64,000 nucleotides of DNA from Pseudomonas putida S13.1.2 (GCF_000498395.2 NZ_CP010979.1:3348001-3412000), one strand, 5' to 3'. Counted from the first letter of the stretch, positions 19,301-27,284 are shown. Numbers and translations are program-made. Notes: a model not told the origin generated them from the letters alone.

Positions 19301-19672
19301 AACCTGGAAGACACCATCAGCAAGATGCGCGAACTGAAGCGCTACGGGGTGAGTTTTGCCATGGATGACTTCGGCACCGGCTATTCCTCGCTGACCTACC
19401 TCAAGCGCCTGCCGGTGGATGCGCTGAAGATCGACCAGACCTTTGTGCGCGATGCACCGAACGACCCCAACGACGCCGAAATCGTCCGCGCTATCGTCGC
19501 CATGGCCCGCAGCCTGGACCTGGCTGTGATTGCCGAGGGGGTGGAGTTGACCGAACAGCTGGAGTTTCTGGAACGGCTGGGCTGCCACCTGTACCAGGGC
19601 TACCTGCACAGCCGGCCGTTGCCGTTGCCGGAGTTTCGCAAGCTGTTGCTGGAGGCGCCGGCAGACTACTGA
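16376..19672 (+). CDS. multi-PAS diguanylate cyclase / c-di-GMP phosphodiesterase
   Basis: A 1098-residue cytosolic signalling protein with no transmembrane segment. Five PAS/PAC units can be delimited (about residues 30-160, 160-280, 282-405, 408-530 and 533-655). A GGDEF domain follows (about 665-830) with an intact RLGGDEFVVL site and an RFED inhibitory I-site five residues upstream, then an EAL domain (about 845-1090) with EVLLRW, the NISPRQF, EITEG and DDFGTGYSSL metal and lysine motifs. Both catalytic sites look active, so the net activity cannot be read from sequence. The PAS units may sense oxygen, redox or small ligands. It is monocistronic and ends at a terminator shared with ibpA. 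Confidence 0.93.
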   Translation: MPKSANRFLRLPRIPAADPQESEQAWQNAPQLLAALNGARLGAWLWDIESGRVSWSRGTQALFGFDPQRPLPADVDYLDLLPEEDRARTRQVFQAVFNGEPVEQAMRHRIRWPDGSLHWLEINGSLTHDQHGRPQMIGVIREITRQRERETALINSEKRFATLFHLSPNAILLTRRHDGMIFEVNQHFEDMFGWPGSQVIGKTSLELGLWVNPEQRHQVMESTRASGGPLIMEVQFRASSGKVHDGILCTQGIELEGVTFLISTFVDTTERKRAEQALKDSQERLDLALDSAQLGTWDWHIPSGMLYGSARAAQLHGLPPTPFHESFDAFFEGVPEQERNSMRQAYRSLREGPAGNYQITYRVQLENGISRYIESRARLYRDEQGNPLRMAGTLLDITDQVEREQRLSASEEKFASLFQVSPDPICVTRQDTGQFIEINPAFSQTFGWASDQVIGRTAEEIGLWAESIERAQRIERVIRDRALSNVAVVVNHRDGAPLTCVISSRLITVDDQPCSVTTLRDITQQQRAEAALQSSEEKFAKAFHSSPDAITITERHSGRYLEINDGFCRLTGYSAADVVGHTVYEIGIWADDKQRSALLAELRERGRVHHREMLGRNKRGDILTVEVSVEPITLNEVDCLLLTARDVSQLKNAQAQIRHLAYHDPLTNLPNRALLMDRLSQQIALLKRHNLRGALLFLDLDHFKHINDSLGHPVGDTVLKIITARLEASVRFEDTVARLGGDEFVVLLSGLEGSREVVEEKVRELADTLRELLAEPMSLDGQRLQVTPSIGVALIPDHGTTPADLLKRADIALYRAKDSGRNTTQLFHTTMQKAASERLRMENDLRLALARGELALHFQPQVDARDNRIVGAEVLLRWHHPQLGQQPPAQFIQVLEESGLILEVGSWILDEACDACARMLADGLIDADDFSLCVNISPRQFRQNDFVGRVLRSLDDYRLPRHMLKLEITEGIVIQNLEDTISKMRELKRYGVSFAMDDFGTGYSSLTYLKRLPVDALKIDQTFVRDAPNDPNDAEIVRAIVAMARSLDLAVIAEGVELTEQLEFLERLGCHLYQGYLHSRPLPLPEFRKLLLEAPADY

Positions 19673-19697
19673 AGCAGACGCAGGCACCCACAAAAAA

Positions 19698-19720
19698 GGG
19701 CACCCGAGGGTGCCCTTCTT
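19698..19720. terminator. bidirectional terminator between the GGDEF/EAL gene and ibpA
   Basis: A GGGCACCC-GAG-GGTGCCC stem has TTCTT on the plus side and a T tract (from AAAAAA at 19692) on the minus side, so it can end both converging transcripts. Confidence 0.85.
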
Positions 19721-19733
19721 CATTGCAGCGTGA

Positions 19734-20177
19734 TCAGTTCAGCGCTGGCTTGTCGCCATTGATCGGGATGCGCTTGGCCTTGGCTTCTTCAGGCACGATG
19801 CGCAGCAGGTCGATGCTGAGCAGGCCGTTGGCCAGGCCGGCGGCCTTCACTTCGATATGATCGGCCAGGCGGAACGACAGCTTGAAGGCGCGTTGCGCGA
19901 TACCCTGATGCAGGTAAGTCACTTCAGCGGCACCATTGTCGCGCTTGCCACCGGTCACGGTCAGGACACCTTTCTCGACCTGCAGGTCGAGGTCCTGCTC
20001 CTGGAAACCGGCTGCGGCAACCACGATGCGGTAGTGGTCCTCGCCATGCTTTTCCACGTTGTAGGGCGGGTAGCTGCTACCGGCCTCATTACGTGCCGCG
20101 GACTCGAACAGGTCGTTGAAACGGTCGAAACCAACGGAATGGCGGAACAGTGGAGCAAGAGAGAAAGCGGTAGTCAT
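19734..20177 (-). CDS. ibpA: small heat-shock protein, IbpA/Hsp20
   Basis: A 147-residue ATP-independent holdase of the alpha-crystallin family that keeps unfolding proteins soluble for DnaK/ClpB. The core beta sandwich runs from about residue 33 to 125 (YNVEKHGEDHYRIVVAAAGF, LTVTGGKR, RAFKLSFRLADHIEV). The C-terminal IxI-type tail reads KRIPIN. Two ATGs lie six bases apart. The second is nine bases from AGGAG and preferred; the first is only three bases away from it. The leader looks like a ROSE thermometer (see next entry). Confidence 0.93.
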   Translation of the reverse strand: MTTAFSLAPLFRHSVGFDRFNDLFESAARNEAGSSYPPYNVEKHGEDHYRIVVAAAGFQEQDLDLQVEKGVLTVTGGKRDNGAAEVTYLHQGIAQRAFKLSFRLADHIEVKAAGLANGLLSIDLLRIVPEEAKAKRIPINGDKPALN

Positions 20178-20245
20178 GGTCATAAACTCCTGAGATTCAG
20201 CAAGTAAGTCACTACGCGACCCGACTTCGGCATCGCGTACTCAAA
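20178..20245 (-). promoter_or_regulatory. ROSE-like RNA thermometer in the ibpA leader
   Basis: On the minus strand the leader contains UUGCU (20199-20203) seven bases before the AGGAG ribosome site (20187-20191). ROSE elements use exactly such a U(U/C)GCU to pair with AGGA through a bulged G, melting on heat shock. A GCGATGCC/GGGTCGCG-type upstream hairpin is also possible. Small heat-shock genes of Pseudomonas are known to use ROSE elements. Confidence 0.7.
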
Positions 20246-20315
20246 AGATATGGCCAGAGGGAAAGCTTTCAAGGGGAGCGTTAAAAAAATCTTCTTTTTT
20301 GCACTGGGTCTGATG

Positions 20316-20389
20316 GCCTCTTCGCGGGTAAACCCGCTCCTACAGGGCTGTGCATTACCTGTGGGAGCGGGTTTACCCGCGAAGAGGTC
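20316..20389. repeat. REP-type inverted repeat pair
   Basis: Facing copies of the GCGGGTTTACCCGCGAAGAG type REP with a 12-bp centre, just 3' of dusC. Confidence 0.9.
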
Positions 20390-20392
20390 GGT

Positions 20393-21364
20393 TCAAGCAA
20401 CACAAGCTTCCAAGGGCTGCGCCTGCACCCCAAGCAACCGGCTGATCCGCGCGCAGTCATCTTCCCGGCGCAACTCGGCAAACAACACCACCGCTTCGGG
20501 GTAACTGCGGGTCAGCATCGCCAACCACTGTTTCATCCGCCCCGGCGCATAGCGCGGTGACAGTTTGGCCTGGGCCTGACGCCAGAACTCGCGCAACAAC
20601 GGCAGCAGGTCGTCCCAACTCATCGGCTGATAGTCCCGCCCGTCGCGCGCCGCAGCAATCTGCAGGCCCAGGTCTGGGCGCGATACCAGGCCACGGCCCA
20701 ACATGATGTCTTCGGCCCCGCTGACCTCACGGCACCGCTGCCAGTCATCGACGGTCCAGATCTCGCCATTGGCGAACACCGGTACCTTGACCACATCCTG
20801 CACCCGCGCCACCCACTCCCAGTGCGCCGGCGGCTTGTAGCCCTCGACCTTGGTCCGCGCATGCACCACCAGATGCGCCGAGCCCCCCTCTGCCAGGGCC
20901 GTGGCACAGTCCAGGGCGCCGTCGGGGCTGTCGAAGCCCAGGCGCATCTTCGAAGTGACCGGGATATGCGCCGGCACCGCGCGGCGCACCTCACGTACGA
21001 TGGCGTGCAGCAACTCCGGCTCTTTGAGCAGCACGGCACCGCCACGTGACTTGTTCACGGTCTTGGCCGGGCAGCCGAAGTTCAGGTCGATCACGGGCGC
21101 ACCCAGCTCACAGGCCAGCGCCGCGTTTTCCGCCAGGCACCCCGGGTCCGAACCCAGCAACTGCACGCGCATGGGCACCCCGGAAGCCGTGCGCGCACCC
21201 TGGCGCAACTCGGGCGCCAGCTTGTGGAACGAGGACGCCGGCAGCAGGCGGTCGCACACGCGGATGAACTCGGTGACGCACCAGTCGATACCGCCCACAC
21301 GGGTCAATACGTCGCGCAGGATGTTGTCAACCAGCCCCTCCATGGGGGCCAGGGCAATTTGCAT
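20393..21364 (-). CDS. dusC: tRNA-dihydrouridine(16) synthase DusC
   Basis: A 323-residue FMN enzyme that reduces uridine 16 in the tRNA D loop. The TIM barrel begins [20 protein letters not shown]. The catalytic cysteine is in [22 protein letters not shown] (about residue 98, quoted here only in part as [12 protein letters not shown]). FMN-binding motifs HARTKVEGY and ANGEIW are present. Length and the NKSRGGA sequence point to the DusC subfamily and not DusA or DusB. Monocistronic, with a REP pair immediately after the stop. Confidence 0.94.
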   Translation of the reverse strand: MQIALAPMEGLVDNILRDVLTRVGGIDWCVTEFIRVCDRLLPASSFHKLAPELRQGARTASGVPMRVQLLGSDPGCLAENAALACELGAPVIDLNFGCPAKTVNKSRGGAVLLKEPELLHAIVREVRRAVPAHIPVTSKMRLGFDSPDGALDCATALAEGGSAHLVVHARTKVEGYKPPAHWEWVARVQDVVKVPVFANGEIWTVDDWQRCREVSGAEDIMLGRGLVSRPDLGLQIAAARDGRDYQPMSWDDLLPLLREFWRQAQAKLSPRYAPGRMKQWLAMLTRSYPEAVVLFAELRREDDCARISRLLGVQAQPLEACVA

Positions 21365-21415
21365 GTCGGGGTCTCGGGTGGAAAAGCCGGCAGTCTAACA
21401 AAAATTGCCGGCGAT

Positions 21416-21850
21416 TCAGGCGCCGATCAGCGCCGGGCCGTAACCATCGACAAATTCCGCCGGCATGCGCCTGGGCTTGCCGCTGGACAGCTCGATACAG
21501 GCAAAGGTGGTTTGTGCGCGCAGCAAGGTTACGCCGTCACGCGGGCGCTTGAGCTGGAAGCGCCGGGTCATGCGCAGGCGCTGATCCCAGTCGATGATCC
21601 AGGTGGCCAGTTGCAGCTCGTCGTCCTCGTAAGCGGCGGCGAGGTAGTCGATTTCGTGGCGCACCACAGCCATCGCCCGATCCAGGCGCCGATACTCGGC
21701 CAGGTCCAGCCCCAGACGCTGGGAGTGGCGCCAGGCGCAGCGCTCCAGCCAGGTGACGTAGACCGCGTTGTTTGCGTGGCCGAGGCCGTCGATGTCCTCG
21801 CTACCGACGCGCAGGTCGATGACGAAGGGTGTTGCCAGGTCCCAGCTCAT
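21416..21850 (-). CDS. hot-dog fold acyl-CoA thioesterase (4-hydroxybenzoyl-CoA thioesterase type)
   Basis: A 144-residue single hot-dog domain. The segment DIDGLGHANNAVYVTWLERCAWRHS (split here: DIDGLGHANN, YVTWLERC) carries the conserved Asp/His-Asn pattern of the YbgC/FcbC group. The C-terminal strand ends KPRRMPAEFVDGYG. Such enzymes hydrolyse acyl-CoA thioesters; substrate is not predictable. It stands alone between dusC and a REP pair, on the same strand as dusC 51 bp upstream of it, so the two may be co-transcribed. Confidence 0.82.
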   Translation of the reverse strand: MSWDLATPFVIDLRVGSEDIDGLGHANNAVYVTWLERCAWRHSQRLGLDLAEYRRLDRAMAVVRHEIDYLAAAYEDDELQLATWIIDWDQRLRMTRRFQLKRPRDGVTLLRAQTTFACIELSSGKPRRMPAEFVDGYGPALIGA

Positions 21851-21925
21851 GTTCGCTTCCTTGGCACAAAAGTCGATTTAGCAGCGACCTGCGGGGCAAT
21901 GTCCAGCCCCTGCGCAAGATTTACC

Positions 21926-22020
21926 GGCCTCATCGCCGGCAAGCCAGCTCCCACAAAAACGGCGCAGGATTCAAGCTTTGCGCCGTATCTGTGGGAGCTG
22001 GCTTGCCGGCGATGAGGCCA
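21926..22020. repeat. REP-type inverted repeat pair
   Basis: Facing copies of the ATCGCCGGCAAGCCAGCTCC type REP. The centre holds a further ACGGCGCA/TGCGCCGT dyad, so the whole could form one long hairpin. Confidence 0.9.
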
Positions 22021-22035
22021 GTTCAGGCAACACTA

Positions 22036-22869
22036 TCAGGCGGTTTGTCGCGCTGGCACGTCAGCCCGCCCCAGCAATTCGAGCACGGCCTCACCCAGCC
22101 GCGGATCGGACAGCACCCGCTGGTGCCCACCCTCCTCCAGCAGCATCAGGCGGCTATCGAACCAGGCCTTGTGAATAACCTGGGCTTCATCGGCGGCCAC
22201 CAGGGCGTCATCGGCGGCATGCACCACCAAACCCGGAAGCTCCAGCTGGTAACCGGTCACATCCAGCCGCGCAATCTGCATGCCTACCTCCCGCTCTACC
22301 TGGCGAATGAACGCCGCCCGCGCACGCGCCGGCATCCCCAGGTGATGAGCAAAACCGCGCAGCACGCCCAGCAGCCGCGCCGGGGCAGCAATGCTGACTG
22401 CTGCCTCTGTGCGCAGCCCCATCTGCAAGGCCAGCAGCACACTGGCACCACCCATGGAATGGCCAATCACCGCCCGCAGCGGCGGCAGCTCGGCGGCAGC
22501 CTCCAGCAGCGCCCGGGCAAACAGCACCACATTTGCCTGCTCACCAGGCGAACGGCCATGGCCCGGCCCTTCCAGCGACACCACCGTGTGCCCGGCCTGG
22601 ACCAAGGTCTCGATCAAGGCGGCAAACTGGGTCGGGCGCCCTTCCCAACCGTGCATCAGCAACACGGTCGGGCCTTTGCCCCAGCGCAACGCAGACAAGC
22701 CGAAGCGCAGGGTGATGCGCTCGGCGCTAGCCAGCACGGGCAGCTCCCAATCCCGAGGCGGCAGATTGCGTGGGGTCATGAAGGCACGGCGCATCTTGCC
22801 CGCGACATGCTCGGGGGCCAGGCGGCCCAGGGTGCCATTGACACCACGAATCCAGCTCAGGGTAGTCAT
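22036..22869 (-). CDS. alpha/beta hydrolase
   Basis: A 277-residue alpha/beta hydrolase. The oxyanion strand is VLLMHGWEGRPTQF, the nucleophile elbow GHSMGG (Ser near residue 140), the acid lies in LVVHAADDALV and the histidine in LLEEGGHQRVLSDPR. The preferred start is the ATG seven bases after GGAG; another ATG two codons earlier is too close to that site. It follows a TetR gene by 15 bp and is almost certainly co-transcribed with and controlled by it. The substrate is unknown. Confidence 0.85.
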   Translation of the reverse strand: MTTLSWIRGVNGTLGRLAPEHVAGKMRRAFMTPRNLPPRDWELPVLASAERITLRFGLSALRWGKGPTVLLMHGWEGRPTQFAALIETLVQAGHTVVSLEGPGHGRSPGEQANVVLFARALLEAAAELPPLRAVIGHSMGGASVLLALQMGLRTEAAVSIAAPARLLGVLRGFAHHLGMPARARAAFIRQVEREVGMQIARLDVTGYQLELPGLVVHAADDALVAADEAQVIHKAWFDSRLMLLEEGGHQRVLSDPRLGEAVLELLGRADVPARQTA

Positions 22870-22884
22870 CGCCATGCTCCAGGG

Positions 22885-23424
22885 TTAAAGCACCGCCGAC
22901 TTGGCGGCGCGCAGAATACGGTCAGAAAGCTCACTGGTACCCAAGGCACGGGCCAGGGCCAGGCCGCCGACCATGAGCGCCAGGTCGGCCAAGGCCTTGT
23001 CGGCATCTTCGGGGCGGTCAACCATGGCGGCGGTCATCAGCTCGATGTGCTCGGCCAATACTTCGCGGAACACCTCCGGCAGGCGCTGCATCTCGCCCAG
23101 CGAGTTGGGCAGCGGGCAGGCGTGCACTTCGGCATCCCGGTGTTTGCGCGACAGGTAGAAGGCACTGGCCAGCGCCCGCCGCCCTGCACCATCCAGGTTG
23201 GGGTCGATCTGGGCGAGCAAGGCGCGGCGCTCGCCTAACAGCTGGCGGAACGCTTCGAGCATCAGCTCGTCCTTGCTGTCAAAGTGGGCATAGAAACCGC
23301 CGACGGTAAGGCCTGCCGCCCCCATCACCTGGCTAACGCTGGGCTCGGCGGGGCCGTGCTGGACAAGCGCACTGCGTGCAGCTTCCAGAATGCGCTCGCG
23401 GGTTCTGCTCTTCTTGTCGCTCAT
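22885..23424 (-). CDS. TetR-family transcriptional regulator
   Basis: A 179-residue repressor. Helix-turn-helix: RERILEAARSALVQHG, SVSQVMGAAGLTVGGFYAHF and DSKDELMLEAF (residues 8-55). The C-terminal ligand domain belongs to the AcrR-like group with a VHACPLPN segment. First gene of a two-gene unit with the hydrolase. A dyad upstream (23443-23476) is the likely self-operator. Confidence 0.9.
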   Translation of the reverse strand: MSDKKSRTRERILEAARSALVQHGPAEPSVSQVMGAAGLTVGGFYAHFDSKDELMLEAFRQLLGERRALLAQIDPNLDGAGRRALASAFYLSRKHRDAEVHACPLPNSLGEMQRLPEVFREVLAEHIELMTAAMVDRPEDADKALADLALMVGGLALARALGTSELSDRILRAAKSAVL

Positions 23425-23442
23425 CAGGGACTCGCCAGTAGG

Positions 23443-23476
23443 AATATGATGATAGAAATATTATACGCATCATATT
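23443..23476. promoter_or_regulatory. candidate TetR operator
   Basis: AATATGATG and its exact complement CATCATATT flank a 16-bp AT-rich centre 19-52 bp upstream of the TetR start. Location and symmetry fit an autoregulatory operator overlapping the promoter. Confidence 0.5.
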
Positions 23477-23531
23477 TTTTGGCAAGCAGAATTTCCTGCC
23501 GCTTGTCAGCCGCGAATTTTACGAAAGGGAG

Positions 23532-23570
23532 AAAAAACAAAAGGCCCATTCAATAAGCGAATGAGCCTTT
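23532..23570 (-). terminator. terminator of the tRNA-Ala/Glu operon
   Basis: On the minus strand an AAAGGCTCATTC/GAATGGGCCTTT stem is followed by TTTGTTTTTTC. It is 27 bp past the last tRNA-Glu and the small CCCGC/GCGGG hairpin next to it. Confidence 0.85.
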
Positions 23571-23596
23571 AAAGTCCCGCAAAACGCGGGTAAACA

Positions 23597-23672
23597 TGGC
23601 GTCCCCTAGGGGACTCGAACCCCTGTTACCGCCGTGAAAGGGCGGTGTCCTAGGCCACTAGACGAAGGGGAC
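23597..23672 (-). tRNA. tRNA-Glu(UUC), copy nearest the terminator
   Basis: A 76-nt cloverleaf with acceptor GUCCCCU/AGGGGAC, discriminator G, encoded CCA, T loop GGTTCGAGTCC and anticodon loop CTTTCAC giving UUC. Sixth and last in the transcript. Confidence 0.97.
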
Positions 23673-23714
23673 GTAACCTTCGCGAAGACTCACTTGCGTG
23701 AACCCTGGCAGAAA

Positions 23715-23790
23715 TGGTGGAGCTAAGCGGGATCGAACCGCTGACCTCCTGCATGCCATGCAGGCGCTCTCCCAGCTGAGCTATAGCCCC
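23715..23790 (-). tRNA. tRNA-Ala(GGC)
   Basis: A 76-nt cloverleaf starting GGGGCTATAGCTC, with anticodon loop ATGGCAT giving GGC, and encoded CCA. Fifth in the transcript, 42 bp before the last tRNA-Glu. Confidence 0.97.
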
Positions 23791-23795
23791 GAAAC

Positions 23796-23827
23796 AAAAG
23801 GCTCATCAATAATCGACGAGCCTTTTT
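23796..23827 (-). terminator. terminator-like hairpin inside the tRNA operon
   Basis: AAAAAGGCTCGTC/GATGAGCC stem followed on the minus strand by TTTTGTTTC, between the second and third Ala-Glu units. It resembles the final terminator of the operon and may reduce read-through or serve as a processing signal. Confidence 0.65.
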
Positions 23828-23852
23828 AAGCCCTGCAAAACGCAGGAAAAAG

Positions 23853-23928
23853 TGGCGTCCCCTAGGGGACTCGAACCCCTGTTACCGCCGTGAAAGGGCG
23901 GTGTCCTAGGCCACTAGACGAAGGGGAC
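23853..23928 (-). tRNA. tRNA-Glu(UUC)
   Basis: Identical in sequence to the other two tRNA-Glu copies; anticodon UUC, CCA encoded. Fourth in the transcript. Confidence 0.97.
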
Positions 23929-23970
23929 GTAACCTTCGTGCCGATCCGCTTACGCGAACCGCGGCAAAAT

Positions 23971-24046
23971 TGGTGGAGCTAAGCGGGATCGAACCGCTGA
24001 CCTCCTGCATGCCATGCAGGCGCTCTCCCAGCTGAGCTATAGCCCC
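23971..24046 (-). tRNA. tRNA-Ala(GGC)
   Basis: Identical to the other tRNA-Ala copies; anticodon GGC, CCA encoded. Third in the transcript. Confidence 0.97.
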
Positions 24047-24099
24047 GGATTTTTAGCCTCGCGGCCCAGCGACATAATGAAACATCGCTTGTGTAAAAC

Positions 24100-24175
24100 T
24101 GGCGTCCCCTAGGGGACTCGAACCCCTGTTACCGCCGTGAAAGGGCGGTGTCCTAGGCCACTAGACGAAGGGGAC
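24100..24175 (-). tRNA. tRNA-Glu(UUC)
   Basis: Same 76-nt sequence as the other tRNA-Glu genes; anticodon UUC, CCA encoded. Second in the transcript. Confidence 0.97.
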
Positions 24176-24247
24176 GAACCTTCTTACCTTCAAGACCCGG
24201 TTGCTGGACCCGGTCTTGCTTATCAGCCGTGGCTGACAAGCGGAATT

Positions 24248-24323
24248 TGGTGGAGCTAAGCGGGATCGAACCGCTGACCTCCTGCATGCCATGCAGGCGC
24301 TCTCCCAGCTGAGCTATAGCCCC
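24248..24323 (-). tRNA. tRNA-Ala(GGC), first in the operon
   Basis: Same 76-nt sequence as the other tRNA-Ala genes; anticodon GGC, CCA encoded. It is promoter-proximal, about 75 bp after the -10 box. Confidence 0.97.
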
Positions 24324-24398
24324 ACAATGTCGCTTTGAACCGAATCGCTGGCTGGGTGCCTGGCGTTTCGTTTTCGTTCATCGCTGTGGACGGGGCGC

Positions 24399-24427
24399 AT
24401 ATTAAGATCGGATTGCAGGGCTGTCAA
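24399..24427 (-). promoter_or_regulatory. strong sigma-70 promoter of the tRNA operon
   Basis: On the minus strand, a perfect TTGACA, 17-bp spacer and TAATAT are followed by a GC-rich discriminator (GCGCCCCG), the mark of stringently controlled stable-RNA promoters. Confidence 0.88.
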
Positions 24428-24510
24428 ACGAAATTTTGAAAATATTCAAAAGTTTTTTCACAGATAACAATCACTTACCGCCCTGCCCCGGTTTTCGGGC
24501 TTCATCTGGA

Positions 24511-24586
24511 CCTGTGGGAGCGGGCGTGCCCGCGAATGCGATGGTAAATCAAACACCGCATTCGCGGGCACGCCCGCTCCCACAGG
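24511..24586. repeat. REP-type inverted repeat pair
   Basis: Perfect 30-bp facing arms of the CCTGTGGGAGCGGGCGTGCC type, 3' of gltX. Confidence 0.92.
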
Positions 24587-24603
24587 TTAGGTGTAACGCT
24601 GAA

Positions 24604-26085
24604 TCAGGCGATGGAAGCCAGCAGCTTTTCCCACTCTTTGTTTTCTTTCTTCGAAACGCCACCCAGCAGGTCCAGGGCCTGGCGCAGGCGATAGCGGGTC
24701 AGGTCGGGGCCGAGGATTTCCATGGCGTCCAGTACCGACACCGAACTGGCCTGGCCGGTAATGGCGGCAAACATCAGCGGCATGGCATCACGCAACTTCA
24801 GTTCCAGCGCCTCGACCACGGCCTGGATGCAGCCGGTGATGCGCTCTTTTTCCCACTGGCGCAGGCTTTCGAGCTTCCACAGGATCAGCTGGATCACCTG
24901 GCGCACCTGGTCGGCCGACAGTTTCTTGCTTTCGAACAGCTTGGCATCCAGTTTCAGCGCGCCTTCAAAGAAGAACCCGCCCAGCGGGGCAACCTGGCTG
25001 AAAGTCTCCACACGGCCCTGCACATGCGGGGCAATCTTCATCATGTAGTCGCTGTTGAACGCCCACTTCTGCAGGCGTGTGGCGAACTCCTCGACCGGCA
25101 GTTCGCGCAGCCACTGGCCGTTGAGCCAGGACAGCTTCTCGATGTCGAAGATCGGGCCACCCAGCGAAATACGCGACAGGTCGAAGTGCTCGACCATCTC
25201 GTCCAGCGAGAACTTCTCGCGCTCGTCCGGCATCGACCAGCCCATGCGACCCAGGTAGTTGAGCATCGCCTCAGGCATGAAGCCCATGCGCTCGTAGAAG
25301 GTCACCGAGGTGGGGTTCTTGCGCTTGGACAGCTTGGACTTGTCCGGGTTACGCAGCAGCGGCATGTAGCACAGCTTGGGCTGCTCCCAGCCGAAGTATT
25401 CGTACAGCTTGATCAGCTTGGGCGCCGACGGCAGCCACTCTTCGCCACGCAGGACGTGGGTGATGCCCATCAGGTGGTCGTCGACCACGTTGGCCAGGAA
25501 GTACGTCGGCAGGCCGTCGTTCTTCATCAGCACCTGCATGTCCATGCGGTCCCACGGGATCTCGACATCGCCACGCAGCATGTCCGGTACCACGCACACA
25601 CCTTCGCTCGGCACCTTCATGCGGATCACATGGGGCTCGCCAGCGTCCAGGCGGCGCTGCACTTCCTCGGCGCTCAACAGCAGTGCGCGGCCGTCGTAGC
25701 GCGGGGTTTCGCCACGGGCCTGTTGCTCGGCACGCATCTGCTCCAGCTCTTCGGCGGTGCAGAAGCAATAGAAGGCGTGACCGGCGTCAACCAGCTCCTT
25801 GGCATACTTTGCGTAGATCTCGCCACGCTCGCTCTGCCGGTACGGGCCGTGCGGGCCGCCCACATCCGGGCCTTCGTTCCATTCGATGCCAAGCCAGCGC
25901 AGGGCGTCGAAGATCTGCTGTTCCGACTCGCGCGTGGAGCGCAGCTGGTCGGTGTCTTCGATGCGCAGGATGAACTCACCGCCATGCTGCTTGGCAAAGC
26001 AGTAGTTGAACAGGGCGATGTAGGCAGTGCCGACATGGGGGTCGCCGGTAGGCGATGGCGCGATACGCGTGCGTACGGTGGTCAT
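24604..26085 (-). CDS. gltX: glutamyl-tRNA synthetase
   Basis: A 493-residue class I synthetase that charges tRNA-Glu. HIGH-type motif in [16 protein letters not shown] (residues 5-20), KMSKS-type motif SKLSKRKNP, and the anticodon-binding C-terminal domain. The start is the ATG at [10 protein letters not shown]; the longer frame upstream adds an implausible 28 residues. It stands next to the tRNA-Glu/Ala operon on the same strand but has its own upstream region, and is divergent from the EmrA-like gene. Confidence 0.96.
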   Translation of the reverse strand: MTTVRTRIAPSPTGDPHVGTAYIALFNYCFAKQHGGEFILRIEDTDQLRSTRESEQQIFDALRWLGIEWNEGPDVGGPHGPYRQSERGEIYAKYAKELVDAGHAFYCFCTAEELEQMRAEQQARGETPRYDGRALLLSAEEVQRRLDAGEPHVIRMKVPSEGVCVVPDMLRGDVEIPWDRMDMQVLMKNDGLPTYFLANVVDDHLMGITHVLRGEEWLPSAPKLIKLYEYFGWEQPKLCYMPLLRNPDKSKLSKRKNPTSVTFYERMGFMPEAMLNYLGRMGWSMPDEREKFSLDEMVEHFDLSRISLGGPIFDIEKLSWLNGQWLRELPVEEFATRLQKWAFNSDYMMKIAPHVQGRVETFSQVAPLGGFFFEGALKLDAKLFESKKLSADQVRQVIQLILWKLESLRQWEKERITGCIQAVVEALELKLRDAMPLMFAAITGQASSVSVLDAMEILGPDLTRYRLRQALDLLGGVSKKENKEWEKLLASIA

Positions 26086-26228
26086 GGAAGGTCTCGAACT
26101 GAAGATGAAACAAAGGCGGGATGTTAGCAGGAGGCAGGCACCGGGCTCCAGCAATGGCGCGAACGTCACTTGTCGACAGGCCCTGCGGCGCTGTTAAATT
26201 TGTTTACATTTTTGGAACGATCGTACCC

Positions 26229-27284
26229 ATGCCTGCCCAACTCAAACGTCGCCTGCTGATATTTTTCACCCTGGTGGCCATCATCGCCCTCGCCTTTCTG
26301 GCCCACTGGTACTTCAAGGGCCGCTTCTACGAGAGTACCGACAACGCCTACGTACAGGGCGAGATCACCCGTATCTCCAGCCAGTTGGGCGCACGTATCG
26401 AAGCGGTGCCGGTCGAGGACAACCAGCATGTCAACAAAGGCGACCTGCTGGTACGCCTGGAAGTGGCAGACTTTAACCTGTCGATCGACCGCGCCCGCGC
26501 CACCCTGGCCACCCGCGAAGCAGAATACGCGCAGGCGCAAAGCCGCCTGACCCAGCAGGGTAGCCTGATCGCCGCCGGGCAGGCGCAGGTGGCAGCCAAC
26601 CAGGCCACGTTCGAGCGCTCCCGGGTAGACCTGAGCCGCGCCGAAAAGCTGCGCAAGCCAGGCTTCATATCCGAGGAGCGGGTCACCACCCTGTCGGCGG
26701 ACAGCCATGTCGCCGGCTCCCAGGTCGACAAGGCCCGCGCCGACCTGCAAAGCCAGCGCCAGCAGGTCAACGCTCTGAACGCCGACCTCAAACGCCTTGA
26801 TGCACAAATCGCCAATGCCCGCGCCGACCTGGCGCAGGCCGAACTGAACCTGATCCGCTGCGAAATCCGCGCACCGATCAGCGGCACTATCGGCCAGCGC
26901 AATGCGCGCAATGGCCAGGTGGTGCAGGCTGGCGCCTACCTGCTGTCGATCGTGCCCGACGAAGACATCTGGGTGCAGGCCAACTTCAAGGAAACCCAGA
27001 TCGGCCGCATGCAGCCAGGCCAACGCGCCGAACTGCTGTTCGACAGCTACCCGGACACCCCCATCGAAGGCCGGGTCGACAGTGTCTTTGCCGCCTCGGG
27101 CGCGCAGTTCAGCCTGCTGCCACCCGACAATGCCACCGGCAACTTCACCAAGGTGGTGCAGCGCATCCCGATCAAACTCACCTTCAGCGCCGACAACCCG
27201 CTGCACGGGCGCATTCGCCCCGGCATGTCGGTGACCGCCACCGTGGACCTGCGCAGCGAAGGCGAAGGCCACAATGGCCGGTGA
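26229..27284 (+). CDS. HlyD/EmrA-family membrane fusion protein
   Basis: A 351-residue periplasmic adaptor of a tripartite efflux pump. One N-terminal membrane anchor (about residues 6-29), the biotinyl-lipoyl half motif STDNAYVQGEITRISSQLGARI in the first beta domain (cited here as TDNAYVQGEI), a long alpha-hairpin coiled coil (about 95-215), then the second lipoyl half with RAPISGTIGQRNARNGQVV and a beta barrel. The start is the ATG directly before the anchor. It overlaps the EmrB-like gene by 11 bp and is translationally coupled to it. Likely exports hydrophobic toxicants; no local regulator. Confidence 0.9.
   Translation: MPAQLKRRLLIFFTLVAIIALAFLAHWYFKGRFYESTDNAYVQGEITRISSQLGARIEAVPVEDNQHVNKGDLLVRLEVADFNLSIDRARATLATREAEYAQAQSRLTQQGSLIAAGQAQVAANQATFERSRVDLSRAEKLRKPGFISEERVTTLSADSHVAGSQVDKARADLQSQRQQVNALNADLKRLDAQIANARADLAQAELNLIRCEIRAPISGTIGQRNARNGQVVQAGAYLLSIVPDEDIWVQANFKETQIGRMQPGQRAELLFDSYPDTPIEGRVDSVFAASGAQFSLLPPDNATGNFTKVVQRIPIKLTFSADNPLHGRIRPGMSVTATVDLRSEGEGHNGR

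Noticed and set aside
16385..19723. 1112-codon open frame opposite the GGDEF/EAL gene
   Set aside because: A high-GC antisense shadow of a clearly assigned gene; no signal, domain or ribosome site.
23597..24323. Possible CRISPR array from regularly spaced repeats of about 250 bp
   Set aside because: The repeats are six complete tRNA genes; spacing and folding rule out CRISPR.
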